A DNA stretch of 64,000 nucleotides from Pseudisothecium myosuroides (taxonomy: Eukaryota > Streptophyta > Bryopsida > Hypnales > Lembophyllaceae): contig OX637292.1 in NCBI GenBank assembly GCA_951799445.1, positions 7,815,296 to 7,879,295 on the forward strand, written 5' to 3'. How positions within the stretch are numbered: the first letter of the stretch is position 1; every line of letters starts with the position of its first letter. The notes under the pieces were generated by a model, which searched no databases, was not told the DNA's origin, and was given only the letters and a program-made list of their open reading frames with translations. The position numbers and the translations under genes were made by a program. Shown here one piece after another: positions 22,980 through 34,219 of the stretch.

Positions 22980-24560
22980 ATTGAGGCTATAGTGAAGACT
23001 TTCTTCAATATTTGGAAGCCCTTTTATTATTTGTTCCAATTCAACTTATCCTTGTAAGTAAGCTGCGTGAGAGGAACTGCAATTTGTTAATAGTTCTTGA
23101 TGAACATTTGATAAAACTTTGCAAAGCTAAGAAAACATTGAACATCCCATATTGTTTTTTGTATTGCCCAATCTAAAATAGCTTGAATATTTTTTGAGTT
23201 TGTCGCTATGGTTTTTCTTGAGATCATTAGCAAAAAATTGAACCCCAAAAGAACCCACTTCGCAATGCAAAAATTTGGGTGGGAAGAGCCTTTTCAACTC
23301 ACTAATTGCACCAAGATTTGCATGATGGGCTGGAATATTTGTTATGATTATCCAATCCATCTCCAAGATCTCCACAAACCATTTCTACAATTTCCGGCAC
23401 AATCCATCCTCATGATTCACCGTTTACAAATATCTATATGCCAAGTGGCTACAGATAATTCTACATGATAGCACTAATGACAATGTGGTCGCCCCCATAT
23501 TCATTCAATTAGTATTTATAATTAGTAAAAAAACTCAAAGTTACTTATTGGGTTCAATTTCCTCCTAATGAATGTAACCAAGAAACTTCACTTGAAATGT
23601 GTGGAAAGCGCAATTTTCAAGCTTTGTATATAAACCAATGTTCCAAAACTTTTCGAGAACTAATCTTACATGTTCTTTATACTACAATTTGCTTCCTTTA
23701 AAAATACAAGAATGTTGGCTAGATAGCAAACAACGGAGTTGTCCAAGAAATCTCAAAAGATGTCATTTATGAAATGTTGAAAGATGGTTGGCGCATTTAT
23801 AAGTCCAAAATGCATGACGTTGTTTTTAAAATGGTCATACCTTATTCAAAAAGTAGTCTTCCATTCATCGCCTTCTTAGATTGTATACTCCTCTTAGATT
23901 GATCTTGATATAAATCTTTGCTTGATCAAGTTGGTCAAGAAGACCAGCAATTAGTGGTAATGGATATTGATTCTTGACTATCACTTTGTTGAGACCCTGG
24001 TAGTCAACATACATTCGTAAAGACCCATATTTTTTCTTCACAAAAAGAATAGGAGCACTAGCTGTAGAGATCAAATGGCAAATGAAGTTTTTAGCCAAGT
24101 TTTCATTAATATATTCTTTCAACGCATGAAGCTCGTCTTGCGATAGGTTGTAAATAGGCCCAAAAGTTGGTTGTGCACCTTTTTCAAGATCAATAATACA
24201 ATTGTATGGTCGATTTTGAGGCAACAAATCTGCGTTTTTCTTTTCAAATACATCTTGATAATCTATCAATTGCTCCAGAAGCATAGTTTTGTTGGTAGTT
24301 CCACCCGTTGTTGGAGTTGCATAGGCCATAGGCAGCATATACGGTGTCAGTCTTTGCAACATGCATGAATGCTTGTGCTCCAATAAATAATGGTTTCTGG
24401 AATTTTTGGCAATAGAATGTTCTAGATTTTGCAGAGGATTCTAATACAAAAGATTCACCAGGAAGAAAGGTAGTACTTCAGTTTGACCAATCAATTTGAA
24501 GATTATATTTTTCAAGCCAGGAGTCCTAAAATACAAAGGCTAGAAGGAGAATGGATAACA
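22980..24560 (-). pseudogene. Chromovirus reverse transcriptase
   Basis: The minus strand carries PILFVKKKYGSLRMYVDYQG and KNQYPLPLIAGLLDQL (ORF 23865-24383), then MHFGLINAPTIFQHFINDIF, then the catalytic box. The box reads YLAN where the family has YLDD, removing both catalytic aspartates. Further down come ILDWAIQKTIWDVQCFLSFA and QIAVPLTQL of the RT-RNase H connection. Several frameshifts and stops occur. Confidence 0.88.
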
Positions 24561-24630
24561 TTGTAGATTACGTGACTATTATGGTCTTTTGCCATTGTCT
24601 GTAAAGAAATTGTTTTGTAGGTGATGTTTC

Positions 24631-24913
24631 CAATGATGCTATTATGTGAGCATGAAAATGTGAGCATGTGAGCCTTAAGTATACATATAAATAGATGTCC
24701 TATAACCATTGAAGGTGATTATAATATAAACATGTATTTATTACATAGTTATATGTTACAAATACCCATATTATAGATGTTTATGATCCATACACCTTCT
24801 ATAGTGTGTGGTATCTATGTTATACTATAATCATTGAAGGTTCCTATAATATAGGTGTATAGTCTTCTAAGCTCATGGACTCATGCTCTTAGGCTCACAT
24901 AATAGCACCCCTC
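24631..24913. mobile_element. Mutator-like MITE, copy 2 (283 bp)
   Basis: It starts CAATGATGCTATTATGTGAGC and ends GGCTCACATAATAGCACCCCTC. The flanks are GTGATGTTTC (24621-24630) and GTAATGTTTC (24914-24923), a 10-bp duplication with one mismatch. It interrupts the chromovirus protease-RT region. Confidence 0.82.
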
Positions 24914-24950
24914 GTAATGTTTCCAGACAATAGTGGTTGTCCATCAATAA

Positions 24951-25524
24951 GGATGATTGCAAGAAACACTTGTCCTTTTTTTTGTCCCCTTGACCTTGGA
25001 CAAAAGTGGTTTTTGTGGTTTTTTGCCCATAACTTTTGCATCACTTGTCCATTTTCTATGAAACTTGAAATAAAGGTACATGTAGTAGTTACAAACGTTG
25101 AAAAAAATTTGGGTTTTTTAAAATTATTTTACTATTTTTAAATAGGCCCCGATTGGATGTCTACCTTAGCCATTTTGAGGGGTTTTAGTACTATTTTGAT
25201 CCAAAAATGCGAATTTGAATCTCAAAATTTATATACTAGGACTTCTACTAAAGTTATACATGCCTACCAAGTACTTTCTAAAAATAGTAAAGTTTCCACC
25301 TTCCACATGTGCTCAAAGTGCACTACCTTTGTACAAGTGTAGAGAACACAATTTTTATTTTTCCAAAGGTCAAAATTGGTGAAAATGAGCATCTATAAGT
25401 TAGAAAAAATGGAATTTTTTTTGAGAATTTTTTGATTTTTTTAAATATTTTCTAAGAATTTAATTCCAAAATGTCTATTTTCTTGCATTTTTCAACCCTC
25501 TTTGACCGTCTCTTGCAACAACCC
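24951..25524. mobile_element. DNA element with GCAAGAAAC-type ends, copy 2 (574 bp)
   Basis: The left end is GGATGATTGCAAGAAACACT and the right end TCTTGCAACAACCC. ATAA flanks both sides (24947-24950, 25525-25528). It interrupts the chromovirus protease. Interior phrases such as CCATAACTTTTGCAT are shared with the other copies. Confidence 0.72.
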
Positions 25525-25609
25525 ATAACCTCAATATGTGTTGATGTTGTCTTTAGGATTAATGGAATTATTTTTATGTAGCTTGGCAAATGATTCATCT
25601 ATAAAACAT

Positions 25610-27388
25610 CCCAGGGAGATCACTCTTTGTAATTTAAGGTATACATGTAAATGTAGAGGGTGTTTGATGTGGGGCTATTTATCTTAATTATTGTATTTTA
25701 GATTACCATATTTTTATATAAAAAGCTAAGAGGGGCATATTTATAATACCCTATGGTTTTTATAAATTCATTCATGCGGTTTGTTAAGTGGTGCTATCTT
25801 ACATATAAAATTTAAGTGTCCAATTGACCAAGTTGTAGTTTTTACCGCCTAAAGACAAATTGTCCGTTGACGAGTCCGTTGAATGAACAATTAAAAATCC
25901 GGATAGGATCCTAGGAAGTCATTTTTGGTTGGTTGTTCACAAAATTATGACACAAGGTGTGAACATGTACCCCTTTTGTAAGAATATACCTTTTTCTAAT
26001 TGAGCATCCGAAACAAAAGTTATATTGAACATTTTAGGGAGCTCGGAAAATTTGGGCATCTTTTAGGCACCTTTTGCAAAAATACTCATCAACTTTTGAA
26101 ATTTGGCATATAAATAACTAAGAAAAAATGAAATACAATCATTAAAAATAAATAGTTTTCAAATCATATATTAAGAGGAGTCAAACTTTATTAGCTATAT
26201 TGGGGTGACTAATCTTCAAGAATAAAAATTTTCTTCTACTTCAAGCCCTATTATCTTGCAATATGTGTTCAAGTCAAAGTTCTTCAAAAATTTTCCACAT
26301 ATCATATTCCAAAAGTTTGTCTCTATTTTTTTTTGGTTTGGATTTCAAATAGAAAATTTCCTCATTGCACAAAAATCATCAAAAAATGACTAGTGTATTG
26401 CCAATGCACTTAACCTCCTTGCATTGTAGGTTGATTTAGAGTAAGTTAGAATCCATATTTGCTTCTAAAATTTTTCATGGATAAACCTAACATTATATAA
26501 ATATGAATGGTCAAAATCCTCATTTTTGAGTAGAGCAGAAATTTTACTCTAAGAGGGCTCAAAGTCTATTGGCCGTATTTTGTGCAAGAATTTTTTTTTA
26601 AAAATCTCCCTTCAAACATTATAATCTTTCAATCCTTGTGGTCGAATGGGCTGAAATTTTTTCCACACATAGCCTTACTTGTTTAATACACTTTTTATGG
26701 TTAAAATTCAAAAAAATTAATTAATTTTTAATTTTGATCAATGCATAAAAAATGGTCAGTTTTGGACTTTTCCTCTTCTAAAACACCCTCCGGACTTTAG
26801 GGGTTAATAACAAGTTTACCATTGAACACTTCAAAATTTTCATTGAAAATATCTTATGAACATCCCATTTATTATGAGTGTATTTAATATTTATGGCTTT
26901 AAAGAATGAAATTAAATAGACTATAAATTCTACCTTCATGTTGTACAGTTTTTAGTTCATTGAACCTACTAAGGTAAACCTCCCTATTTGTGCAATGTAA
27001 CAATTTCTGCCACTTGTGGGCAATGCCTTACGTTTACATTGAATTTTTTTGATATATGTACTACTAGTACCGTGGCACAATTTTAGTCAACCACCCTTCA
27101 TTGTATTTTTTAGTGACTATGTCCATTTTATCATCCACATGAAATTATTTGTCTACATCTATACTCATTGTATCATGAAATATTTGCACAGCCTCTATAT
27201 GTCAAGGCTAACTTATTAATAAAAATTCCTACTACATGATGTTTTTATATACCCTATATAATAGAATTGTAGCATTTCATGGACCCTATAATAGCCCTAC
27301 ATATTATTTAAAATTTCTCCGCTTTGAATTAAATGGACCCTATCTTTAACTCACGTAGTTTCCAAAAAACCGTAGTGATCTCCTCGGG
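25610..27388. mobile_element. hAT-like non-autonomous element (1779 bp including nested copy K)
   Basis: A perfect 8-bp duplication TAAAACAT flanks it (25602-25609, 27389-27396). The ends are CCCAGGGAGATCACT and AGTGATCTCCTCGGG. Removing the element restores an uninterrupted protease reading frame in the host chromovirus. About 820 bp remain after subtracting nested family L copy K. No transposase is seen. An 8-bp duplication fits hAT. Confidence 0.85.
25846..26803 (+). mobile_element. TTAA-flanked element, family L, copy K (958 bp)
   Basis: It starts CGCCTAAAGACAAATTGTCC after TTAC (25842-25845) and ends CCGGACTTTAGGGG at TTAA 26804-26807. The start resembles copy F. It is nested in the hAT-like element, which is nested in the chromovirus. 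Confidence 0.75.
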
Positions 27389-27749
27389 TAAAACATGGTG
27401 AGGCTCTTGAATCTACCAAGGCATGGGTTTCAATTTTCTTGGGGCCTAAACACCTTGATATAATAATACAAGGCGTATAATTTGCAAATAATACAATACC
27501 TAGAATTGTTGATAATAGTGTAGACTCCAGACGTATGGTCCTTATCATGGCTGAAAGTTGTCGTTTTCCCGTTGGATATTTGCACTTCAAATCTAGTATG
27601 TGCATTGCCGCTTTTCGAGCAACCGTCAATCTTGTGTCCGTGCTTTCCACAATAGAGACACAGTCATTTCTCACATTGGTGTCTTTTTTCTTCTTTGGTC
27701 AAAGGCTTGAATCGGATTGCATCAATTTGCATATCTTCTACTTTGGATT

Positions 27750-28460
27750 ATTTATTTGAAATGGCTATCAAATAAATAGCAAAGTAACCAACATACAGTC
27801 GAAGTGTAGTCCATACACGTCTCTTTTGTTGTTGCTCAAATAGATGCTTACCACACTTGACAGCTTGGTTGATTACTTTGTTGAGTGTTGGAGGATTTGG
27901 CAAGGATAATAATAAATCCTTTATTTCATCTTGCAATAGAATTGCAATTGTAGGCCAAAATAGAATTGGCTTATTAAAGCTTGTTCACCCCAATCGATAT
28001 CACAAATTAATTGATGAAAATCTGAAGCATATATTGATGTCGAGTGTTGTCCTTGTCGGAAGTTGCAAATCTTTATTGTTGCAGAACAAATCTTATTGTG
28101 CTCACTGAAATCCTCTTAAAATGCTGCTACAAAAATGTTTCAAAGTTGTTGAGGATTGGAGAGTTCTTTTAAAGAGTGGTGCAAACCAAAAGAGTGCTTG
28201 TCCAAATAGCAAGGTTTCCACCAATCCCTCACATTCAAGCCACATCAGTTGGATATTGTTGTGGATGCAGGAGTGTAACAAGTCAAACTTAATTTACAAA
28301 ACCTCGAAACTTGGAACATATGCCATTGAATTTTCTTTGGAACCTAACATTGAGTTCATTGGTGTTGTTGGAAGATGAATTTGATGCTTAAAATATAGAG
28401 TTTGATGGAGCCTCAATTTACATTATTGGCGTATGAGCTTGTTCCATTTATTGGTGTAGC
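27750..28460 (-). pseudogene. Chromovirus gag remnant
   Basis: The minus strand reads ICNFRQGQHSTSIYASDFHQ followed by LICDIDWGEQALINQFYFGL, the conserved retrotransposon gag core (Retrotrans_gag type). Stops and frameshifts interrupt it before and after. It is followed by the CCHC knuckle as expected. Confidence 0.8.
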
Positions 28461-29275
28461 TTTGCTTCCAAGCTAGAGAGTCTTGAATTCAGCTCCTTGA
28501 TTTGCATAAAAATGTGTTCGCGGTCAATGCTCATGGCCGTCACGGCTGCTATGTTAGTGTCTAACTTCAAGTTGCCCATGATAGTTTCGTTTATTTTTCC
28601 ATTGAACAAGAAAGCATAACATTCTAATAATATACGTACATGAATATTATGTGGTCTTGGAGGATTGGGATGATAAAAAAGTATATAGAGTCAAAAGTGC
28701 TTGAAATGTAGCTGTATTAAATCGGCATACAATCATTTTTTTTATTTTTTTATTTGATTTGCTAACAATACGGATATCTAGATTGGAATTGAATTCACAA
28801 ACAGGTGGTTTATTTAAGTCCATAAGCTTTCTATACAAAAAGCATGGTGAAAAAATCTATACAAAAAAAGAATTCAGCAAGCAATAACATTAGGAGTTTA
28901 GACGTGGCTAATCTGCTATTTCTAAAATATCTTACAACGTCTAGATAGAGGGGCAATTCACGCTCTAATTGAAAGTAGTGAAGTTCTAATGATGTTGAAT
29001 GTCAGTCTTGACAAACTATCAAGGACGGACTCGGATAAAAACGAGATTATTGTAGACAAGAATTACAATGAAAACACAAGACTGTATCTTTATTGAAAAC
29101 ACAAGACTGTATCTTTATTGAAAACACAAGACTGTATCTTTATTGAAAACGCAAGATGTATTCAAGAGAACAAATATACAAAGAACAAGGCTTCTGATTG
29201 AGAGCTAAGGCTTAGTGCTATAAACTAGACAATAGAATGAGTTGTCAAGACTCATAAACCTCTTTGTCTTGAGTT

Positions 29276-29284
29276 CTATTTATA
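29276..29284 (-). promoter_or_regulatory. LTR TATA box
   Basis: The complement reads TATAAATAG. It is conserved in the other LTR (18330-18338) and lies just downstream, in element orientation, of the heat-shock-element array. Confidence 0.65.
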
Positions 29285-29329
29285 CTTAACAATCTAAGCT
29301 TTTAGTCACACTTGGAAAGTACTTAAGAA

Positions 29330-29530
29330 GATTCCACAAGGTTCTACAAGGTTCTACGAAGTTCTAGAATTTTCCTTGAGGTTCCAGAAGGTTTCACAAG
29401 GTTCCATATGTTTCACAAGGTTCCACATGTTTCACGAGATTGCTCAAGGTTCAAGAAGGTCAATTCTTTGTGGTTCCAAAAGGTTCCAGAAGGTTCCTTG
29501 AGGTTCTAAAAGGTTCTTCAACTTTGAGAA
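29330..29530 (-). promoter_or_regulatory. Heat-shock-element array in the LTR
   Basis: Repeated GAA/TTC half-sites at 5-bp spacing. Perfect three-unit elements are TTCTAGAATTTTC (29362-29374) and TTCCAGAAGGTTC (29484-29496), with many near-matches between. They end about 50 bp upstream of the TATA box. This is the binding pattern of heat-shock factors. Function is inferred. Confidence 0.6.
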
Positions 29531-29619
29531 GGTTGTATGAGGTTGGCAGCTACTTGAGTTGCTTCAGTTAAGTGAGAATCTTATTAAGAAGCTTTCACAA
29601 TCTTTATGCATTCGAGACA

Positions 29620-30807
29620 GTTATAATTTTTCCCTAAAAAATCGACAGTTGTAGATTTTCAATGAGTAGAGGGAAGGCACGTGGCTATTTGCATCCCTTT
29701 CGTACATTGTATAAAAAATATGGTATCAACACAATTTAATATTCAAATCAATAAAGAAACCCTGATTTGACGCTATTGAGATATCTTTTCTTTCTTTCTT
29801 TCTTTTTACTCATATTTTTAATATGTTTTTTCACATGTGTAATTGAAATAAGAAAAATTTCGTTATCAACTAGGCCCAATAAAAACTTGCAATGGCCTAC
29901 TAAATTTTTTTATCATATCCGATTGTTAGAATGGGCAAAAAGTTAAATATAAAACAAAGTTGAAAAAAAATAGAAATTATTTGAAAGAGAGATGAAAAAT
30001 AAATAAAGTATTGAATATAATGCCAAGTAGTAAGGGAAAAAAATCAAGTTTATCCTACCCCTCTCAAAAAAGTATTTCTTTTTGTATTCCTATCAACAAT
30101 AAGGAAAGCCCAAAAATAAAATCTTGCAATAATTTAGTAAAACTAAAAGAAACAAATGGATGGAAGGCTATGATAACCTTCCAAATTGACTTCCAAGATA
30201 CCTACTACAAATTCTTCAATTGACCTAAATCAACAAAGCAAATATGGCGACTAATATTTCTTTCTTAAAATTAAAATTTTTTGAATTTTTTCATATTTTT
30301 ATTTGTGCTTATTGAAACAATTATGACAACTTTAATTTAATCCTTTACCGCTTGAGGTATCTCAGAATACATTGAAAACGGGATGTATTTCATCCCCTTA
30401 GGTGGTAAGGGGTTCATATTTGGCTTATTGGCATAAGATGCTAGCCCTAACCAGCCCTCACCACTGAGTATAATATATAAGCCTAATATAAAACTTGTAC
30501 ATGCCTAATTTAGAATAATTTCAACTCGAATTTCACGTGTAAAAACAAGACAACTTCATCGAAACTATTAATAATAAAAAATTCATTGTTATTCAATTTG
30601 ACATCTTGAAGTGCCTCGAAGGACCTCGACTAGGACCTCAAATGAATAGACTCTTCATGTACGCCAACCATAGAAAAATGATTCCAACTAATCCCTTTTT
30701 TAATTATATTGGAAACCTTCAAACACTTCGAGAGCTTGAACAATACTTTGAAAGTATATCCAATTAAAACATTGATAACTTGAATGCCTTGAAGCCTTGG
30801 AGCATCC
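29620..30807. other. Intergenic region downstream of the MADS gene
   Basis: AT-rich sequence with a CTTT-type microsatellite near 29788-29810. The right part should be the MADS 3' UTR. No other gene is recognised. Confidence 0.4.
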
Positions 30808-31615
30808 TCATTGACCATTATTATTGTGTCGAAAATCTGGTGGTGCTAGAAGTTGATCTTGTAGCAGTTGTTGATTATTTGGACTCCTATTGTTACCTTG
30901 AGCTCGGATATCAAAGCCTTGTACTTGATCCACAGGCATTCCTATTTCCATCTGCGGCAACTAATGTTTGGAAAGAACCGCCAGTTAGTTCATTGTTAAC
31001 TGGTGGATTTGGGAAACAAATCTGTTTGTAATTTGAAAATTGATGAAAAAACTGATGAAAAGAACTAGAAATTTTTTGTTTGGAGGTAAAACAGATTTAA
31101 AAAACCAAACTCAATACTTAAAAAACATATTCAATATGAAAATTAAAGAAAAATAGTTGGTAAAACTCAAAAAATACCTTGGAAATTGGAGGCGACAAGT
31201 GCGGCATTTGATGTTGTTGCGCCCTCAATTCTTCCACTTGGGTATTTGGATGCATTTGTTGTTGTTGTGTCTTCAATTCTTCCACTTGGATATTTGGATG
31301 CATTTGTTGTTGTTCCGATTCGTATGGTTCCAATTGGTGTGGTTGTGTCCTCAATTCTTCGTCAAATTGGACTTTGTCAAAGTGTTGTTCTTTGAAATCG
31401 TGATACCTGTTGATGATCTCATCGACCCTCCCTCCATGAGAAACAGCAATCACAGCATCTTTTCTGGGATGGAATGCAATGAGCGCGACATCCACATCAC
31501 ATAGTTTTCCTAATTGTCTCACTTTGTTAACAGCTCCTCGCTTTCGTTTAGTAAAGGTGGAATTGATCTTTCCTTCCGGCAACTTGCAGTTCGTATCAAT
31601 TTTTTTACGACCCAT
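30808..31615 (-). CDS. Type I (M-alpha-like) MADS-box transcription factor, two exons
   Basis: Exon 1 is 31178-31615 (146 codons) and exon 2 is 30808-30960 (50 codons plus stop), giving 196 aa. The splice is phase 0, with donor AAG/GTATTT and an acceptor at TTAG. An acceptor 9 nt further in is equally possible. Residues 1-60 are a MADS domain (MGRKKI, TFTKRKRGAVNKVRQLGKLC, VALIAF). The following VDEIINRY helix and the lack of a K-box point to type I. Residues 101-136 hold two or three imperfect repeats of a QQQMHPN-VEEL unit of ~17 aa, and the C-terminus is Gln/Asn-rich. It should act as a nuclear DNA-binding protein; in flowering plants M-alpha proteins work in gametophyte and seed development. 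The basic region is conserved. Confidence 0.88.
31225..31325. repeat. In-frame tandem repeat in MADS exon 1 (~48 bp unit)
   Basis: The phrase CTTCCACTTGG-TATTTGGATG recurs at ~51 bp spacing with a diverged third unit. It encodes the Gln-rich QQMHPN repeats. Unit number is likely to vary between individuals. Confidence 0.65.
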
Positions 31616-32259
31616 TGCTGCACCTTGAATTTTTTTTATAAAAATTACTAAATATTGTCAACAAGGATGTCAAGATACTAGATTTGTCAATAAAAGAAGA
31701 AAAGAAACTCTAGTCGTATGACTAGCGTGAATGAAGAGTTTGTTGGAGATAGTTCTACTATCTGGACAATACATGGAGTTAAAGAGCATTTGTAATCACT
31801 AATAAAGAATAGTAATAAATATTATACAAATAGAAATAAAAGGAAAAAAAAATCAAATATAAATTTTACAATATATAATTTATTTTCATATAATTATAAA
31901 ATATCTACATGAATCTCAACATTGTATTAATATATGTATTTTTGAAATTCTAAATATATATTAACTAGAGCTTTATTTATATTTTTATTAAAATCACCTA
32001 AGTTATACATTTAAAAATGCATATAGTTTCAATTGGTAACTTGTTTGTAATGGCAACTCACATTTCTATTGGGCCGATGAAGGGATGCTTGATACTATCA
32101 AAGAAACCTTGGCAAGGGTATATACACCAAGCAAAGCGCGCCGTTGTGGAAGCTATTGGGCCTCAAAGAATGTATTTCCTAAAATTAGGAAAAGAAAAAG
32201 AAAAATGGAATTAGAAAAGAGTATTTGTTGAAACTTTATCAACATCTCAAGTCAAATTA
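31616..32259. other. MADS promoter region
   Basis: AT-rich upstream sequence. A 65-codon plus-strand ORF (32017-32214) has no recognisable domain. No TATA box was assigned with confidence. Confidence 0.35.
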
Positions 32260-32383
32260 AGGTATGTTTTCACTTGGTGTTAAAGAGTGTTATTATCGAG
32301 GGTCTTAGAAACAAACTTAGACCTAATTTTGGATCAAATTCACATTGCAAACATCACCCCTAACACCAAGTGAAAACATACCT
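32260..32383. repeat. Short hairpin element (124 bp)
   Basis: AGGTATGTTTTCACTTGGTG at the left is perfectly complementary to the right end CACCAAGTGAAAACATACCT. The loop is ~75 bp. It is probably a small MITE; target duplication is unclear. Confidence 0.65.
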
Positions 32384-32583
32384 CTAATAGAATATGTATT
32401 TTTAGTTTTTCTTCAGTACAAGTAGTACTTTATGTTAAATGCAAGTAAATAACAAGTTAATAATAAAAATTTAATTTTATAAAAAAACATTAGATTGTGA
32501 TGATAGTGAACATGTCTAAAGTCTATCCAAAGCATCCTATAAAATTTGTAACCACATGAAAATTTCAACATTTTAATTATAGG

Positions 32584-32896
32584 CAGGGTTGTCTTCCCTG
32601 ACATCGCGACAACTAGACGTCACAGGACATCTTGTAGAGCCTTCAAGCTGTCTAATAGGGTAAACATCTAGTTGGCTTTAAAATAAATCATCAAAAATTT
32701 ACGATTTTGATATATTAAAGTTTCATTTTAATGAAGTATCTCAATTTCATGAATACATATTACATTCTAATTTTAGATTCATAGTTATAATAAGATTTTA
32801 AATTTTTTCAGCTAAAGATGGAATTATGTGACGAAGTTGGACGTCCGTCCGACACTTTGTCTTATACGACACGCGACGTCAGACAAGACAACCCTG
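32584..32896. mobile_element. hAT MITE (313 bp)
   Basis: A perfect 8-bp duplication ATTATAGG (32576-32583, 32897-32904) flanks it. The ends are CAGGGTTGTCTTCCCTGAC and the complement of CAGGGTTGTCTTGTCTGAC. The CAGGG start and 8-bp duplication are diagnostic of hAT. Confidence 0.9.
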
Positions 32897-32904
32897 ATTA
32901 TAGG

Positions 32905-33559
32905 ATAGTTTACAACTATGCATGAACCAAATTGCCTTTCAAATCCTATAAAATTGACCAAATCTACTTACAAAACACACTTAATTCATAGTAGCCAACT
33001 AATACCAACCTTCTTAGAAGAAAAGGTATAAAAGACAAGGTGACAATATATTTTAATTCATAAATGCTTAAAGCACCATATATGGGTGTAGACAAAATCC
33101 TAAAGGTACATATAATTTTACCAAGGTATTATTCTTAGCATTCATATTTTTAGTATTTATATTTTTAGTTGAACACCTACCAAAGTCTATTTTTAACATA
33201 AAATCTACCTTTGGAATAATCATTGTTTACATTTTTTCTATTCAAGAATTTGTACAAGGATGTGCACCGTAAGTTTTGATTTCCTTGTGTTGAAAACTTA
33301 CTGCTACCACCCTATTGCTCCCTACCAAGCAAATATTGCTCCCAAAATTCTTAAGGAATGTGCCATGCTCATTAGCATCTAACAACAATGTTTTGGCTTT
33401 AGATAGCTCTTTAGAATTTGAAAGTGCCTCAAATCAAACAAGTGTCTTGTAGATTGAAAACAGATTAGTATTAAATTGGTAATAGATTCAAGTGAATTTA
33501 AAACAACTTCTAGAGCCTTCTAAGCGTGATTTTAATAGGTTATTTCTAAATTTTTTTTT
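32905..33559. other. Intergenic, no recognised feature
   Basis: AT-rich sequence with no gene, tandem repeat or element end that I can support. Confidence 0.4.
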
Positions 33560-34219
33560 GGATGAATGCAAGAAACACTTGTACTCTTTTGCGTCACACC
33601 TTGCGTATTGATTTGTTTTTTAGCCATAACTTTTGCGTTTGGGCTCCAAATGACTTAAGATTTATAGGTAAGGTATTCATGATCATTATACACCTTGCCT
33701 ATTTATTTATTTTAATTCAAAAATATTTTATTGTCCAAAAATAGCCCCCATTTTTATGTCACACTTGCAAATTTGGAGGTTTTTAGAATTAATTAGTACC
33801 CCCAAAAAATAATTTCAAGCCAAAATTTGGAGGAGATGGTCTTCTAATAGACTTGTAGCTATTGTCTAAATGTAACATATAAAATATCATTTTGGAGTTT
33901 TTTTGGGTGAATGACCATCTCTATAGAGTTTTTACAAATGGACAATTTTTATTTTATGTATTTATTTTTTCCTATTTTTAACTAATTAAAACATCAAAGT
34001 ATCCATTTTCTTGAGATTTGGCACTTTTCTAGTTTTCCTACTTAGAGAATTTTTCTATGCATTTCCTTTGGTGGTTACCTTCATCTTAAAGGTATATATA
34101 TTATCTGTATTTTATTTATTTATTTAAAGTTATTTTTCTAATTTTAAATTACTCTTGAAAAAACTCATGAGTACTCTTCAAAACGCAACAAGATCGACAA
34201 GTTTTTCTTGCATTTATCC
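33560..34219. mobile_element. DNA element with GCAAGAAAC-type ends, copy 3 (660 bp)
   Basis: The left end is GGATGAATGCAAGAAACACT and the right end TTTTTCTTGCATTTATCC. It is collinear with the copy at 13282-14014 in reverse orientation (for example the GTAAGGTATTCATGATCAT segment). No matching 4-bp flank is visible here. Confidence 0.75.

Larger units (their letters stand above)
24560..27740 (-). pseudogene. Chromovirus CCHC finger and protease, split by insertions
   Basis: At about 27612-27660 the minus strand encodes CLYCGKHGHKIDGC, a perfect CX2CX4HX4C zinc knuckle. The protease active-site region follows at about 27400-27440 as LVDSRAS, where the family has D-S/T-G-A. The frame resumes in register beyond the 1.8 kb insertion at 25610-27388 (FIDESFAKLHKN near 25590). 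The protease end and the SWLEKYNLQIDWSN segment lie near 24500-24560 after two more insertions. Confidence 0.82.
18120..29619 (-). mobile_element. Degenerate Ty3 chromovirus LTR retrotransposon with nested insertions
   Basis: LTRs lie at 18120-18503 and about 29010-29619. On the minus strand the order is LTR, gag, CCHC finger, protease, RT, RNase H, integrase, chromodomain, LTR. This is the order of plant chromoviruses (Ty3/gypsy). All coding domains carry stops or substitutions, so the copy is dead. Later insertions sit at 19481-19679, 20656-21547, 21594-22512, 24631-24913, 24951-25524 and 25610-27388 (itself holding 25846-26803). The two LTRs differ in length and sequence, which indicates an old insertion. 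I could not assign a target-site duplication or primer-binding site. Confidence 0.88.
29010..29619 (-). repeat. 5' LTR of the chromovirus (~610 bp, expanded)
   Basis: It pairs with the LTR at 18120-18503 but is ~225 bp longer. Two expansions explain this: a 29-bp unit ending ACTGTATCTTTATTG present three times (about 29085-29145), and a long run of AAGGTTCCA-like repeats (about 29330-29530). On the minus strand it starts TGTCTCGAATGC. Confidence 0.82.
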
